The notes under the pieces: generated by a model | Databases searched by the model: none | What the model was told of the DNA's origin: nothing | The model's input: only the letters and a program-made list of their open reading frames with translations | Part shown: positions 41,753-50,319 of the stretch, one piece after another | Layout: each line of letters opens with the position of its first letter | Numbering within the stretch: position 1 is the first letter of the stretch | Assembly (NCBI GenBank): GCA_035293805.1 | Contig: DATGMD010000096.1 | Location: forward strand, 1-62,626 | DNA length: 62,626 nucleotides | Origin: JAJPHF01 sp035293805 | GTDB lineage: Bacteria > Chloroflexota > UBA6077 > JAJPHF01 | Direction: 5' to 3' | Position numbers and translations under genes: made by a program

Positions 41753-42007
41753 ATGCGCATGCGACGCATGTTGGCCGTGGGCCTGGTCAGTGGCCTGATG
41801 TTCTCCGCGGGCGTGCTGGTGGGCAGCCACGGCGCGTTCGGAACGGCCCAGGCGCAGACGACGGGCGGCTCTCCGTCCGCCTCGTCCATCCAGGAGTACC
41901 CGTTGCCCAACGGCGTGCTCTGCTACACCCTGACGGCGGGGAGCGGGGGCTTCTCGTGCGTGTACGCGCCCGGGCTCAGCCCGGCCACCAGCGCGCCGCG
42001 GCCGTAA
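41753..42007 (+). CDS. Small secreted protein
   Basis: An 84-residue protein, ATG with GGGAGGG 5 bases upstream. Residues 1-35 form a signal peptide (RMLAVGLVSGLMFSAGVLVG, cleavage after AQAQ). The short mature part contains 'LPNGVLCYTLTAGSGGFSC', two Cys that could form a disulfide, and a Pro/Ala tail. A strong intrinsic terminator follows. No family recognised. Confidence 0.7.
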   Translation: MRMRRMLAVGLVSGLMFSAGVLVGSHGAFGTAQAQTTGGSPSASSIQEYPLPNGVLCYTLTAGSGGFSCVYAPGLSPATSAPRP

Positions 42008-42021
42008 GGCCCGTCGTCGAC

Positions 42022-42072
42022 AAACGCGGCGCCCCCGGCACCTCGCTGAGAGGTGCCGGGGGCGCCGCGTTT
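42022..42072 (+). terminator. Strong intrinsic terminator
   Basis: A perfect 23-base-pair stem (AAACGCGGCGCCCCCGGCAC... 42022-42044 with 42050-42072), 5-base loop GCTGA, running into TTTT. It ends the small secreted protein gene. Confidence 0.85.
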
Positions 42073-42287
42073 TGACTACCACGCTTTCGCCGCCGTTGAG
42101 CCACCCTATAGCGGCCGCGTCGTAGGGCCGGAGCTGGTCCCCTGGCGCCCGGCCGGGATGGCTGACACACGCCGCTCCGGCGCAGGTCACGTAAGGCCGG
42201 GGCTGGTCCCCTGCCGCCCGGGGGCCGGGCGGCTCAAGCGCTATGGAGACTGCTCCAGACCGCAGCCCCGATCCAGACAAGTCCTCC

Positions 42288-42402
42288 GTCAAGTGCTTGA
42301 CAGGGTTTGGGTCAAGCCTGCGACAGCGACGCCGTGCGCGGGAGCGTACCATGATACACTGACGGCCCGATACTTGACTCGTCTTCCAGGGCGGGGCATA
42401 GT
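42288..42402 (+). promoter_or_regulatory. Regulatory region of the signalling operon: clustered CTTGAC/GTCAAG sites and a promoter
   Basis: GTCAAG-TG-CTTGAC (42288-42301) is directly followed by another GTCAAG at 42311-42316, so GCTTGAC/GTCAAGC also forms a wider inverted repeat. A fourth CTTGAC at 42373 includes a TTGACT -35 element, with CATAGT 17 bases on (42397-42402), 47 bases before the kinase ATG. The rest of the gap 42073-42449 holds two copies of a GTAGGGCCGG-GCTGGTCCCC repeat. Confidence 0.5.
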
Positions 42403-42449
42403 AGCGCTCATCGAGGCGGGCCACCGGACTTACGCCACGAGACGAGACT

Positions 42450-45400
42450 ATGCCCGGTAGTCGCACGCGCGAAGGACGGCTCTTCCGCAAGTACGTCGTC
42501 GCCTTCGTGCTGCTCGTGAGCGCGGCGCTGCTGGCCAGCGGGCTCATCCAAACTTACTTCGCCTACGGGGAGAGCAAGAGCGCCCTCTCGCGCATCGAGC
42601 GCGAGAAGGCCGTAAACGCCGCCTCCACCATCCAGCAGTTCATCGCGGACATCGAGAAGCAGATTGGCTGGGCCAACCCCGCCGTCCAGTTGGGCAGCGG
42701 CGTGTCGCGCGAGCAGCGCCGCGACGACTACCTCCGCTTGCTGCGCCAGGCGCCCGAGGTCACCGAGGTCGCTTACCTGGACGCGGACGGCATCGAGCAG
42801 CTGCGCGTCTCGCGGCTGGCGATGAACGTCGAGGGGACCCGCCAGGACTTCTCGGGCGACGAGGCGTTCCGAGCAGCTCGCACCGGGAAGCCCTATTACG
42901 GCCCCGTCTATTTCCGCAACGAGTCCGAGCCCTACATGACCATCGCCATCGCCGAGAACGGCGACCATGGCGGCGTGACGGTGGCCGAAGTCAACCTGAA
43001 GTTCATCTGGGACGTGATCTCGCGCATCAAGATCGGCCAGGCCGGCTACGCCTACGTGGTCGACGGCAACGGCCAGCTCATCGCGCACCCCGACATCAGC
43101 CTCGTCCTGCAGAAGACCAGTCTGGTCGCGCTGCCCCAGGTGCAGACGGCGCTTGCCAATCCTGCCTTGCCCGGCCAGGAGGGCGAGGAGGCCATCATTG
43201 CTCGGGACATGCAGGGCCGCGAGGTGCTCACGGCCTACGAGACGGTGAGCCCGCCGGGCTGGGCGGTGTTCGTCGATCAGCCGCTGCGGGAGGCGTTCGC
43301 GCCGATCTTCGCTGCCTTCGCCCGCATGGGCTTCCTGCTGGTCCTCGGCATCGGGCTGTCGGTCCTGGCGAGTCTGGTGCTGGCCCGCAAGATGGTGCGG
43401 CCCATCCAGGCGCTCCAGGCGGGCGCCGCGCGCATCGGCAGCGGCGCGCTCGACCAGCGCATCGACGTCCGTACCGACGACGAGCTGGAGGCGCTGGCCG
43501 AAGAGTTCAACCGCATGACCAGCCAGCTCCGCGAGTCCTACGCCACGCTGGAGCAGAAGGTCGAGGACCGCACGCGCGACCTGGCCGAGTCGCTAGAGCA
43601 GCAAACGGCCACGGCGCAGGTGCTACAGGTCATCAGCCGCTCGGCCTTCGATTTGCAGCCCGTGCTCGAGACGCTCATCGAGAATGCAGTGCGGCTGTGC
43701 GGGGCAGACAGCGGGATTATCGTTCGTTGCGAGGGCGAGCGGCCCAACCTTTCGACTGCCTACGGCGAAACCGCTCTGCTGGACTACTTGCGGCAAACCG
43801 GTCATGCTGTGCCCCTGGACCGAGGGTCGGTGGTGGGCAGAGTCGCCCTAGAACGCTGTATCGTGCACGTCCACGACGTGCTGGCCGATCCCGAGTTTGA
43901 GTTTCACGGGGGACAAAGTGCCACTGGCGGCCGCACGACCCTTGGCGTTCCAATGCTTCGGGAGGGCGTCCTGATCGGCGTGCTGATGATCTGGAATCGG
44001 GAGGTACGGCCGTTCACGCAAAAGCAGATTGACTTGGTGACGACGTTCGCGGACCAGGCGGTGATCGCCATCGAGAACGTGCGGCTGTTCCAGGAGGTGC
44101 AGGCGCGGACGCGGGAGCTGGCGCGGTCGGTGGAGGAGCTGCAGGCGCTGGGCGCGGTCAGCCAGGCGGTGAACTCGACGCTCGACCTGCAAGCAGTGCT
44201 GACGACGATCGTGGCCCATGCAGTGCAGCTCTCGGGCACCGAGGGCGGCGCGATCTACGAGTACGACGAGGCAGCGCAGGCGTTCGCGCTGCGCGCCACG
44301 CATGGCATGAGCGCGGAGCTGATCGAGGCCGTGCAGGCGACCCAGATCCGCCTGGGCGAGACGGTTATCGGCCAGGCCGCGGCCCGCCGCGCGGCGGTGC
44401 AGATCGCGGACCTGCACGGCGAGCCTGACTACCCGGTACGCGCGGAGCTGGAGCGGGCGGGGTTCCGCGCGCTCCTGGCCGTGCCGCTGTTGCGCGAGGA
44501 GCAGATCGTCGGCGCGCTCGTCGTGCGGCGGCGGACGCCGGGCGAGTTCCCGGCGGCCACGGTCAACCTGCTACAGACGTTCGCCAATCAATCGGTGCTC
44601 GCCATCCAGAACGCGCGGCTGTTTCAGGAGATCGAGGACAAGAGCCGCCAGCTCGAGATCGCCAGCCAGCACAAGTCCGAGTTCCTGGCGAACATGAGCC
44701 ACGAGCTGCGCACGCCGCTGAACGCCATCATCGGCTTCTCCGAAGTGCTCATCGAGCGGATGTTCGGCGAGCTGAACGCGAAGCAAGACGAGTACCTGCA
44801 AGACATTCTCAGCTCCGGGCGCCACCTGCTGTCGCTGATCAACGACATTCTCGACCTCTCTAAGGTCGAGGCCGGGCGCATGGAGCTAGAGCGGGGCTGC
44901 TTCTCGCTGCCGGAGGCGCTGGACAACGGCCTCACGATGATCAAGGAGCGCGCCAGTCGCCACGGCATTCAGCTTAGCCTGGCCGTGGACCCGCGCCTCG
45001 GCGTGGTGGAGGCGGACGAGCGCAAGGTCAAGCAGATCGTCTTCAACCTGCTGTCGAACGCTATCAAGTTCACGCCCGACGGCGGCCACGTGAGCGTGTC
45101 GGCGCGGCTAGTGGACGACGCGATCGAGGTCGCCGTGCGCGACACGGGTATCGGCATCGCGCCTGAGGACCAGGCGCGTATCTTCGAGGAGTTCCAGCAG
45201 GCGCGGCACCAGCGGAGCAAGGCGCGCGAGGGCACGGGGCTCGGCCTGGCGCTCACCCAGAAGTTCGTCGAGCTGCACGGCGGCCGCATCTGGGTGGAGA
45301 GCGCCGTGGGCGTCGGCAGCACGTTTACGTTCACCCTGCCCCTGCGGGGCGTTCCCTCACCCCCGCCCCCTCTCCCCGAGGACGAGGCGAGCAAGGCGTT

Positions 45401-46247
45401 ACTAGCGGGCGAGGGGGGCACGTCCAGCCCCCTCTCCCCCTGGGAGAGGGCGGGGGGTGAGGGCTCTAACGCCAGCAACGGCGCCCTGTCCTCGCCGGCG
45501 GCCGTGGACGGCCGCGGCGCCACGGTGCTGCTCGTCGAGGACGACCCGAACGCCGTGGCGCTGCTGTCGCTGTGCTTGCAAGGGGCCGGCTTCCAGGTGG
45601 TGGTGGCCGGCGACGGCGAGGAAGCGCTGCAGATGGCGCGCATCCTCCACCCCGACGGGATCACGCTCGACATTTTCCTGCCGCGCGTCGACGGCTGGGA
45701 CTTTCTGGCGCGCGCCAAGGCCGACCCGGAGCTGGCGGACATCCCGGTGGTCATCGTCTCGATGCTCGACGAGCGGGGCAAGGGGTTCGCGCTCGGCGCC
45801 GCTGAGTATCTCGTGAAACCCGTGGACCGCGACTTGCTGGCGGCCACGCTGCGCCGGCTGGTGGCCAAGGCGCCAGCCAAGATCCTCGCCGTCGACGACG
45901 ACCCGCTGGCCATCGCCTTGATCGAGGCGGTGCTCGGTCCCGAAGGGTTCACCGTACTCAAGGCCACGAGCGGCGAGGAGGGCATCGCGCTGGCGCGGCA
46001 GGAGCGCCCGGCGCTGGTGATTTTGGACCTCATGATGCCGGACGTGGACGGCTTCACCGTGGTCGAGCGCCTGCGCGCCGACACAGCCACGACGGCGATC
46101 CCGATCGTCATCCTGACCGCCAAGACGATGACCGACGCGGACAAGACGCGACTGAACGGGCAGATTAGCTACCTGGCCCAGAAGGGGCAGTTCAGCCCGG
46201 CCGCCTTCCTGGCGCTCGTGCGCCGCTTCTGCCCCGCGCCGGTGTAG
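42450..46247 (+). CDS. Hybrid sensor histidine kinase (Cache-HAMP-GAF-GAF-HisKA-HATPase-REC-REC)
   Basis: A 1265-residue membrane kinase. TM1 is at about 15-37, an extracytoplasmic double-Cache sensor at 38-280 (AYLDADGIEQLRVS, YAYVVDGNGQLIAHPDI), TM2 at about 285-310, and HAMP from about 311. A coiled coil (LEQKVEDRTRDLAESLEQQ), two GAF domains (about 390-545 and 560-725), then HisKA with His751 in 'FLANMSHELRTPLNAIIGFS'. The ATPase has boxes NLLSNAIKF, DTGIGI and GTGLGL. Two receivers follow with Asp1074 (TLDIFLPRVDG) and Asp1193 (ILDLMMPDVDG). A repeat-derived linker of about 35 residues separates kinase and receivers. It likely feeds the next two genes. Confidence 0.95.
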   Translation: MPGSRTREGRLFRKYVVAFVLLVSAALLASGLIQTYFAYGESKSALSRIEREKAVNAASTIQQFIADIEKQIGWANPAVQLGSGVSREQRRDDYLRLLRQAPEVTEVAYLDADGIEQLRVSRLAMNVEGTRQDFSGDEAFRAARTGKPYYGPVYFRNESEPYMTIAIAENGDHGGVTVAEVNLKFIWDVISRIKIGQAGYAYVVDGNGQLIAHPDISLVLQKTSLVALPQVQTALANPALPGQEGEEAIIARDMQGREVLTAYETVSPPGWAVFVDQPLREAFAPIFAAFARMGFLLVLGIGLSVLASLVLARKMVRPIQALQAGAARIGSGALDQRIDVRTDDELEALAEEFNRMTSQLRESYATLEQKVEDRTRDLAESLEQQTATAQVLQVISRSAFDLQPVLETLIENAVRLCGADSGIIVRCEGERPNLSTAYGETALLDYLRQTGHAVPLDRGSVVGRVALERCIVHVHDVLADPEFEFHGGQSATGGRTTLGVPMLREGVLIGVLMIWNREVRPFTQKQIDLVTTFADQAVIAIENVRLFQEVQARTRELARSVEELQALGAVSQAVNSTLDLQAVLTTIVAHAVQLSGTEGGAIYEYDEAAQAFALRATHGMSAELIEAVQATQIRLGETVIGQAAARRAAVQIADLHGEPDYPVRAELERAGFRALLAVPLLREEQIVGALVVRRRTPGEFPAATVNLLQTFANQSVLAIQNARLFQEIEDKSRQLEIASQHKSEFLANMSHELRTPLNAIIGFSEVLIERMFGELNAKQDEYLQDILSSGRHLLSLINDILDLSKVEAGRMELERGCFSLPEALDNGLTMIKERASRHGIQLSLAVDPRLGVVEADERKVKQIVFNLLSNAIKFTPDGGHVSVSARLVDDAIEVAVRDTGIGIAPEDQARIFEEFQQARHQRSKAREGTGLGLALTQKFVELHGGRIWVESAVGVGSTFTFTLPLRGVPSPPPPLPEDEASKALLAGEGGTSSPLSPWERAGGEGSNASNGALSSPAAVDGRGATVLLVEDDPNAVALLSLCLQGAGFQVVVAGDGEEALQMARILHPDGITLDIFLPRVDGWDFLARAKADPELADIPVVIVSMLDERGKGFALGAAEYLVKPVDRDLLAATLRRLVAKAPAKILAVDDDPLAIALIEAVLGPEGFTVLKATSGEEGIALARQERPALVILDLMMPDVDGFTVVERLRADTATTAIPIVILTAKTMTDADKTRLNGQISYLAQKGQFSPAAFLALVRRFCPAPV
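45354..45463. repeat. Family B palindromic repeat inside the histidine kinase ORF
   Basis: CCTCACCCCCGCCCCCTCTC ... CCCCTGGGAGAGGGCGGGGGGTGAGGG: two adjoining palindromic units read in frame as SPPPPLPEDE...TSSPLSPWERAGGEGS. The same unit lies at 48261-48298, 54358-54440 and 58471-58551. Confidence 0.8.
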
Positions 46248-46432
46248 CGCCTCGCCAGAACGGAGGTCTGGCGAGCGCCGGCCTGGCCTCCCAAGGGCCT
46301 GGAGGCGTCCTCCAATAGCCTCCTTCTCCCCCAGGATTGGGGAGCTGGGCCAACTCCCCTGGCGGGGACGCGGGGATGTGCTCCACAATGCTCACCTGAC
46401 CCTCGTGCCAGCCGACAAGCAAGGGGGGGCCG

Positions 46433-46819
46433 ATGGCGGGTGAGCTGATCCTGATCGTCGAAGACAACGAGAAGAATATGAAGCTGGTGCGCGATCTCTT
46501 GCAGTTCAAGGGTTATCGCACGCTGGAGGCCGACACCGCGACGGAGGGCATTGCCCTGGCGACCGCACAACAGCCGCAGCTGATCCTGATGGACATCCAG
46601 TTGCCCGACATGGATGGCGTCGCGGCGCTCGGCCGGCTGAAGGCCGAGCCCGCGACGACGCGCATTCCCGTGGTGGCGCTCACGGCGTTCGCCATGAAGG
46701 AGGACGAGGCGCGCCTCCTGAGCGCCGGGTTCGACGGCTATCTCGTGAAGCCGATCAATATCCGCGAGCTGCCCGAGCGAGTGCGGCAGTTCTGTGAGCA
46801 GGGCCGCCGGGAGGGCTAG
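46433..46819 (+). CDS. Single-domain response regulator (DivK/CheY-like)
   Basis: A 128-residue receiver domain with no output domain, ATG after a GGGGGGG ribosome site. 'LILIVEDNEKNMKLVRDLLQ' has the acidic pair, LILMDIQLPDMDG the phospho-acceptor Asp54, VVALTAFAM the conserved Thr, and GYLVKPINIRELPERV the Lys. The Asn-x-x-N-M-K-L start is typical of DivK-like shuttles. The gene lies 185 bases after the hybrid kinase and directly abuts the cyclase gene, so it probably relays phosphate between them. Confidence 0.93.
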   Translation: MAGELILIVEDNEKNMKLVRDLLQFKGYRTLEADTATEGIALATAQQPQLILMDIQLPDMDGVAALGRLKAEPATTRIPVVALTAFAMKEDEARLLSAGFDGYLVKPINIRELPERVRQFCEQGRREG

Positions 46820-47980
46820 GTGGACCGGCAGCGCAAGCGCATTCTGGTCGTCGACGATACGCCACACAATATCAAGCTGCTCGAAGCGGTGCTCTTGCCG
46901 CGCGACTACCAGGTGCTCCCGGCCACGTCGGGCGCCGAGGCCCTCGCAAAGGTGACCGCCGAGCGCCCCGACCTGATCCTCTGCGACGTGGTCATGCCGG
47001 GCATGGACGGCTACGAGGTCTGCCGGCGCCTGCGTGCGGACCCCGAGACGCGGCTCCTGCCGGTCATCATGATCACCGCGAGCGGCGAGCAGGAGAAGAT
47101 CAAGGCAATCGAGGCCGGCGCCGACGACTTCGTGCTCAAGCCGTTCAACCAGGCCGAGCTACTGGCGCGGGTGCGCTCGCTGCTGCGCATCAAGGAGTAC
47201 CACGACACGATCCAGGCGCAGGCAGCCGAGCTAGCAGAGTGGAACCGCACGCTCGAAGAGCGCGTGGCGCAGCAGGTGGCGGAGCTGGACCGGATGGGGC
47301 GCCTGCGGCGCTTCCTGTCGCCGCAGCTCGCCGAGATGATCGTGTCGGCGGGCGACGAGCGCATCCTGGAGAGCCACCGCCGCGAGATTACGGTCGTGTT
47401 CACCGACTTGCGCGGCTTCACCGCCTTCGCCGAGACCGCCGAGCCCGAGGACGTGATGGGGGTGCTGCGCGAGTATCACGCCGCGATGGGCGGGCTCATC
47501 TTCGCGCACGGGGGCACGCTAGAGCGCTTCACCGGCGATGGGCTAATGGTCTTCTTCAACGACCCGATCCCCTGCCCCGACCCGCCGGCGCGGGCCGTGC
47601 GGATGGCGGTGGCGATGCGCGCGCGGGCGGCCGAGCTAGCGCGCGCCTGGCGGCGGCGCGGGCACGACCTGGGCTTCGGCGTAGGCATCGCCGTGGGCTA
47701 CGCCACGCTCGGCCGCATCGGCTTCGAGGGCCGCTGGGACTACGGCGCTATTGGCAGCGTGACGAACCTGGCGGCGCGGCTGTGCGGCGAGGCGCAAGCC
47801 GGCCAGATCCTCATCAGCGAGCGCGTCCACCTCATGATCGAGGAGCTGCTGGAGGCCGAGCCGCTGGGCGAGCTGACCCTGAAGGGCTTCCTGCGCCCGG
47901 TCGGCGCCTACAACGTGCTCGCCATCCGAGACACACCCGACGCCGACGCCGAGTCCGCGGCGAAGCGCCTGTCCGTCTAG
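46820..47980 (+). CDS. Receiver domain-linked class III adenylate/guanylate cyclase
   Basis: A 386-residue protein; GTG start immediately after the receiver gene's TAG, with GGGAGGG upstream. Residues 6-125 are a receiver (phospho-acceptor Asp56 in LILCDVVMPGMDGYE). A coiled coil (about 130-165, AELAEWNRTLEERVAQQVAEL) leads to the cyclase domain (about 185-365). Metal-binding Asp196 is in VVFTDLRGFTAFAE and Asp240 in 'LERFTGDGLMVFFNDP'. GSVTNLAARLCGEA carries the transition-state Asn and Arg. Phosphorylation by the upstream kinase would tune cyclic nucleotide synthesis. Substrate (ATP versus GTP) is not settled by eye. Confidence 0.93.
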   Translation: MDRQRKRILVVDDTPHNIKLLEAVLLPRDYQVLPATSGAEALAKVTAERPDLILCDVVMPGMDGYEVCRRLRADPETRLLPVIMITASGEQEKIKAIEAGADDFVLKPFNQAELLARVRSLLRIKEYHDTIQAQAAELAEWNRTLEERVAQQVAELDRMGRLRRFLSPQLAEMIVSAGDERILESHRREITVVFTDLRGFTAFAETAEPEDVMGVLREYHAAMGGLIFAHGGTLERFTGDGLMVFFNDPIPCPDPPARAVRMAVAMRARAAELARAWRRRGHDLGFGVGIAVGYATLGRIGFEGRWDYGAIGSVTNLAARLCGEAQAGQILISERVHLMIEELLEAEPLGELTLKGFLRPVGAYNVLAIRDTPDADAESAAKRLSV

Positions 47981-48152
47981 TCCGAGCCCCAACATTTTGC
48001 AGCCGGTCCCGTGGCCGCGCCGTAGCCATGTCATTCCTCCCCCTCGCTGCTCGCGGCGCCTCGTCCTGCTCCCCGCGTCCCCCGGACGACTGCCCCCTGC
48101 CAATGCCTTCTCTTGTAGGGGCTACGAGCTCAACGAGCGGCGGGGCACGAGG

Positions 48153-48635
48153 CCGGACGATCGCCCCCCGCCAATGCCTTCTCTTGTAGAGGCGCTGCTT
48201 GCTGCGCCCTGCTCGGTCGGCCAATCGGGCGGTGTCCTAGCGAATCCGGCCAGGGACGTCCCTCCCCCTCTCCCCCTGGGAGAGGGTCGGGGTGAGGGCC
48301 CGCCCCGGTAGGGCAGCCGCCGGATCGGAGCAGCCCAGCGGTTGCCGACCGCTCACCCAGGCTGCCAACCGCAATAGCCAGGCCGCGAGGCGCGCGGTAG
48401 GGCCCGCCGTCCGGCGCGACGTGGTCGCCGTCCCTACCCGTACACGCCTCCCCCGCGCCCGCCGCCCGCGCCCGGCCCGGGGCCACCCCCGCCGGCCTGG
48501 CCCGCGGCGGAACAGCGGAGGAGTATCGTACGGGGTAAACGATGCGACCTTCCGCGCCCGACCAGCACGCTGCATCCCGCGCCCGGCCTGGCAATTCGCC
48601 ATCCCAGGAGGGAGCATCGTTTGACCGTTCCTCGG
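48153..48635. repeat. Long inverted repeat, left copy (about 483 bases)
   Basis: Its reverse complement matches 54016-54547 over the whole length with scattered differences. Conserved from the outer end CCGGACGATCGCCCCCCGCC through CTCTTGTAGAGGCGCTGC, a family B palindrome, GCAGCCGCCGGATCGGAGCA, GGTAAACGATGCGACC, to the inner end GCATCGTTTGACCGTTCCTCGG. Its outer 40 bases are also present as an extra partial copy at 48080-48122. Short frames inside are not convincing genes. It accounts for most of the gene-free stretch 47981-48817. Confidence 0.85.
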
Positions 48636-48735
48636 ATACATTCATCCACCCGCGGGCGGGGGCTCGGCCGGCGCGATCGAGTGCGCTCCTACCCCGCGGC
48701 GCAAGGATGGGGGTCACTCACTGCCTCGTGTCGCT

Positions 48736-48765
48736 TTGACCGACGGCCGAGTGGCGCGCTAGACT
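48736..48765 (+). promoter_or_regulatory. Candidate promoter for the Rieske oxygenase
   Basis: TTGACC, an 18-base spacer, then TAGACT, ending 52 bases before ATG 48818. Confidence 0.5.
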
Positions 48766-48817
48766 GGGCCGGCCGCGCTCGACGACCGAACGCAGCGCCG
48801 GCCGGGCTGGGGGTGCG

Positions 48818-50065
48818 ATGACGCGCGAAACCACCGCATCGGCGACCGATCTGGTCCGCGTAGGCAAGGGCACGCTGGGCGGCGACTGGCTGCGCCGCTA
48901 CTGGCTGGCCGTGAGCCGTGCCGAGGACCTGCACGACGTGCCGCAGGCCGTGCGCCTGCTGGGCGAGGACCTCGTCCTCTTCCGCGATGGCGCGGGGCGC
49001 CCGGGCTTGCTCGGTATCGCCTGCCCGCACCGCGGCACGTCGCTGGAATACGGCGACGCGGAGGCCGCGGGGCTGCGCTGCCCGTATCACGGCTGGCTGT
49101 TCGACGTGACGGGCCAATGCCTGGAGCAGCCGGCCGAGCCGAAGGACAGCACGTTCTACCGCCGCGTGCGCCACACCGCCTACCCCGTGCGCGAGCTAGG
49201 CGGCCTGCTGTTCGCTTACCTCGGCCCGGACGGGGACGACCCGCCGCCGCTACCGCGCTACGCGCCATTGGTCGAGCCCGGCCAACGACAGCTCGAGCCG
49301 CCGCGGCACCTGGACTACAACTGGTTCAACTTCTGGGAGAACTCGGCCGACCCCTGCCACATCTCGATCCTGCACCGCTTCAGCGCCTACGGCGCGCAGA
49401 CCTGGGGCAATCAGTTCTTCGACTACCATGACATGCCGGCCTTCGAGCCCGTCGAGCAGGACTACGGGCTGACGATCGTCATGCGGAAGCCGGGGCCGAC
49501 GCCGGACACCGAGTTCGTGGACGAGATGAGCCTGGCGCTGCCGAGCGTCATCCAGATCGGCGATACGGAGTTCGTGCATCTGCGGCTGGAGCAGGCAGAG
49601 GCACTCGCCGGCGGCTCGCACAACGCCCACCTGTTGTTCCTGACACCGACCGACGACGACCACTTCACGATCTTCACCGTGGACAACTACACCGGCCCCG
49701 AGCCCGACTTCTTCGCCCGACTGCAGCAGATGCGCGCCCACGAGGTCCCGCGGCAAGCGGTGGCATCCTACGACCGGCGCAAGTACATGCCGTTCCGTGG
49801 CAGCGTGCGCGACGAGGACGTGGTGACGCAGGCGACGCAGGGCCTGCTGGGCGAGCGGAGCGAGCGCCTGGCGACCTCCGACCGCGGCGTGATCGCGCTG
49901 CGTCGCATCGCCCGCGAGGCCGCCGAGGCGGCGCGGCGTGGCGCGCGCCCGAAGGGTGTCCTCGCGCCCGAGCAGGCCGACGAGGTGATCCGCCTCGACA
50001 CCTTCGTCGGCATGCGGCCGAAGTCAGCCGTGCCAGCGCGCTACACCGGCGCGCCGGCTGGGTGA
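48818..50065 (+). CDS. Rieske non-heme iron oxygenase, alpha subunit (phthalate dioxygenase-like)
   Basis: A 415-residue protein. The Rieske [2Fe-2S] ligands are Cys69/His71 in 'IACPHRGTSLEYGDAEAAGL' and Cys88/His91 in RCPYHGWLFDV. The mononuclear iron site is the D-x2-H-x4-H facial triad part Asp178, His181, His186 in NSADPCHISILHRF, preceded by the bridging DYNWFNFWEN. The C-terminal catalytic domain is of the homotrimeric, phthalate 4,5-dioxygenase/vanillate demethylase type. It hydroxylates or demethylates an aromatic or other ring substrate with O2 and electrons from a reductase not found here. It is the first gene inside the inverted-repeat-bounded block. Confidence 0.92.
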   Translation: MTRETTASATDLVRVGKGTLGGDWLRRYWLAVSRAEDLHDVPQAVRLLGEDLVLFRDGAGRPGLLGIACPHRGTSLEYGDAEAAGLRCPYHGWLFDVTGQCLEQPAEPKDSTFYRRVRHTAYPVRELGGLLFAYLGPDGDDPPPLPRYAPLVEPGQRQLEPPRHLDYNWFNFWENSADPCHISILHRFSAYGAQTWGNQFFDYHDMPAFEPVEQDYGLTIVMRKPGPTPDTEFVDEMSLALPSVIQIGDTEFVHLRLEQAEALAGGSHNAHLLFLTPTDDDHFTIFTVDNYTGPEPDFFARLQQMRAHEVPRQAVASYDRRKYMPFRGSVRDEDVVTQATQGLLGERSERLATSDRGVIALRRIAREAAEAARRGARPKGVLAPEQADEVIRLDTFVGMRPKSAVPARYTGAPAG

Positions 50066-50168
50066 GCGCCGGTCACCACCGCCGCTGCTCGACGGCCAAG
50101 CCGTGCGGATCAGCTCGTCGCCGGCGAGCCGAATCCCTAGCCCGGCGATGCACGGCGCCGGAGACGAC

Positions 50169-50205
50169 GAAGCACCCCTGGTGTACACGCCACCAGGGGT
50201 GCTTC
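50169..50205. terminator. 15-base-pair hairpin between the Rieske gene and a microprotein gene
   Basis: GAAGCACCCCTGGTG pairs perfectly with 50191-50205 around a 7-base loop. It lies about 100 bases past the Rieske stop and 19 bases past the microprotein stop on the other strand, so it can serve both. Confidence 0.65.
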
Positions 50206-50223
50206 AGCCGCGCGCCACGCGGC

Positions 50224-50319
50224 TTACCAGAAGTAAGGGTAGTACAGCGCGGGATACGGCGGGACGAACCCGTACGCGGGAACCCAGCGCGGCCCGAACG
50301 GCGTCGGTACAACTACCAT
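50224..50319 (-). CDS. 31-residue aromatic/Pro-rich microprotein
   Basis: A short frame, ATG 50319 to TAA 50224-50226, preceded by an excellent ribosome site (GGAAGGAG, 8-base spacer) and followed after 19 bases by a strong hairpin. The peptide starts MVVVPTPFGPRWVPAYGF and continues with Pro and Tyr to the end PYFW. It is hydrophobic and rich in Pro (7) and Tyr/Phe/Trp, with one Arg. No family recognised. It may be a secreted or membrane-associated peptide. The tight pairing of ribosome site, short frame and terminator is the evidence for a gene. Confidence 0.55.
   Translation of the reverse strand: MVVVPTPFGPRWVPAYGFVPPYPALYYPYFW

Noticed and set aside
48534..48547. GTAAACGATGC, reminiscent of the conserved 16S rRNA segment
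   Set aside because: Only about 11 bases agree, and the flanks have no rRNA-like sequence or structure. The motif belongs to the inner inverted repeat of the long-repeat unit.
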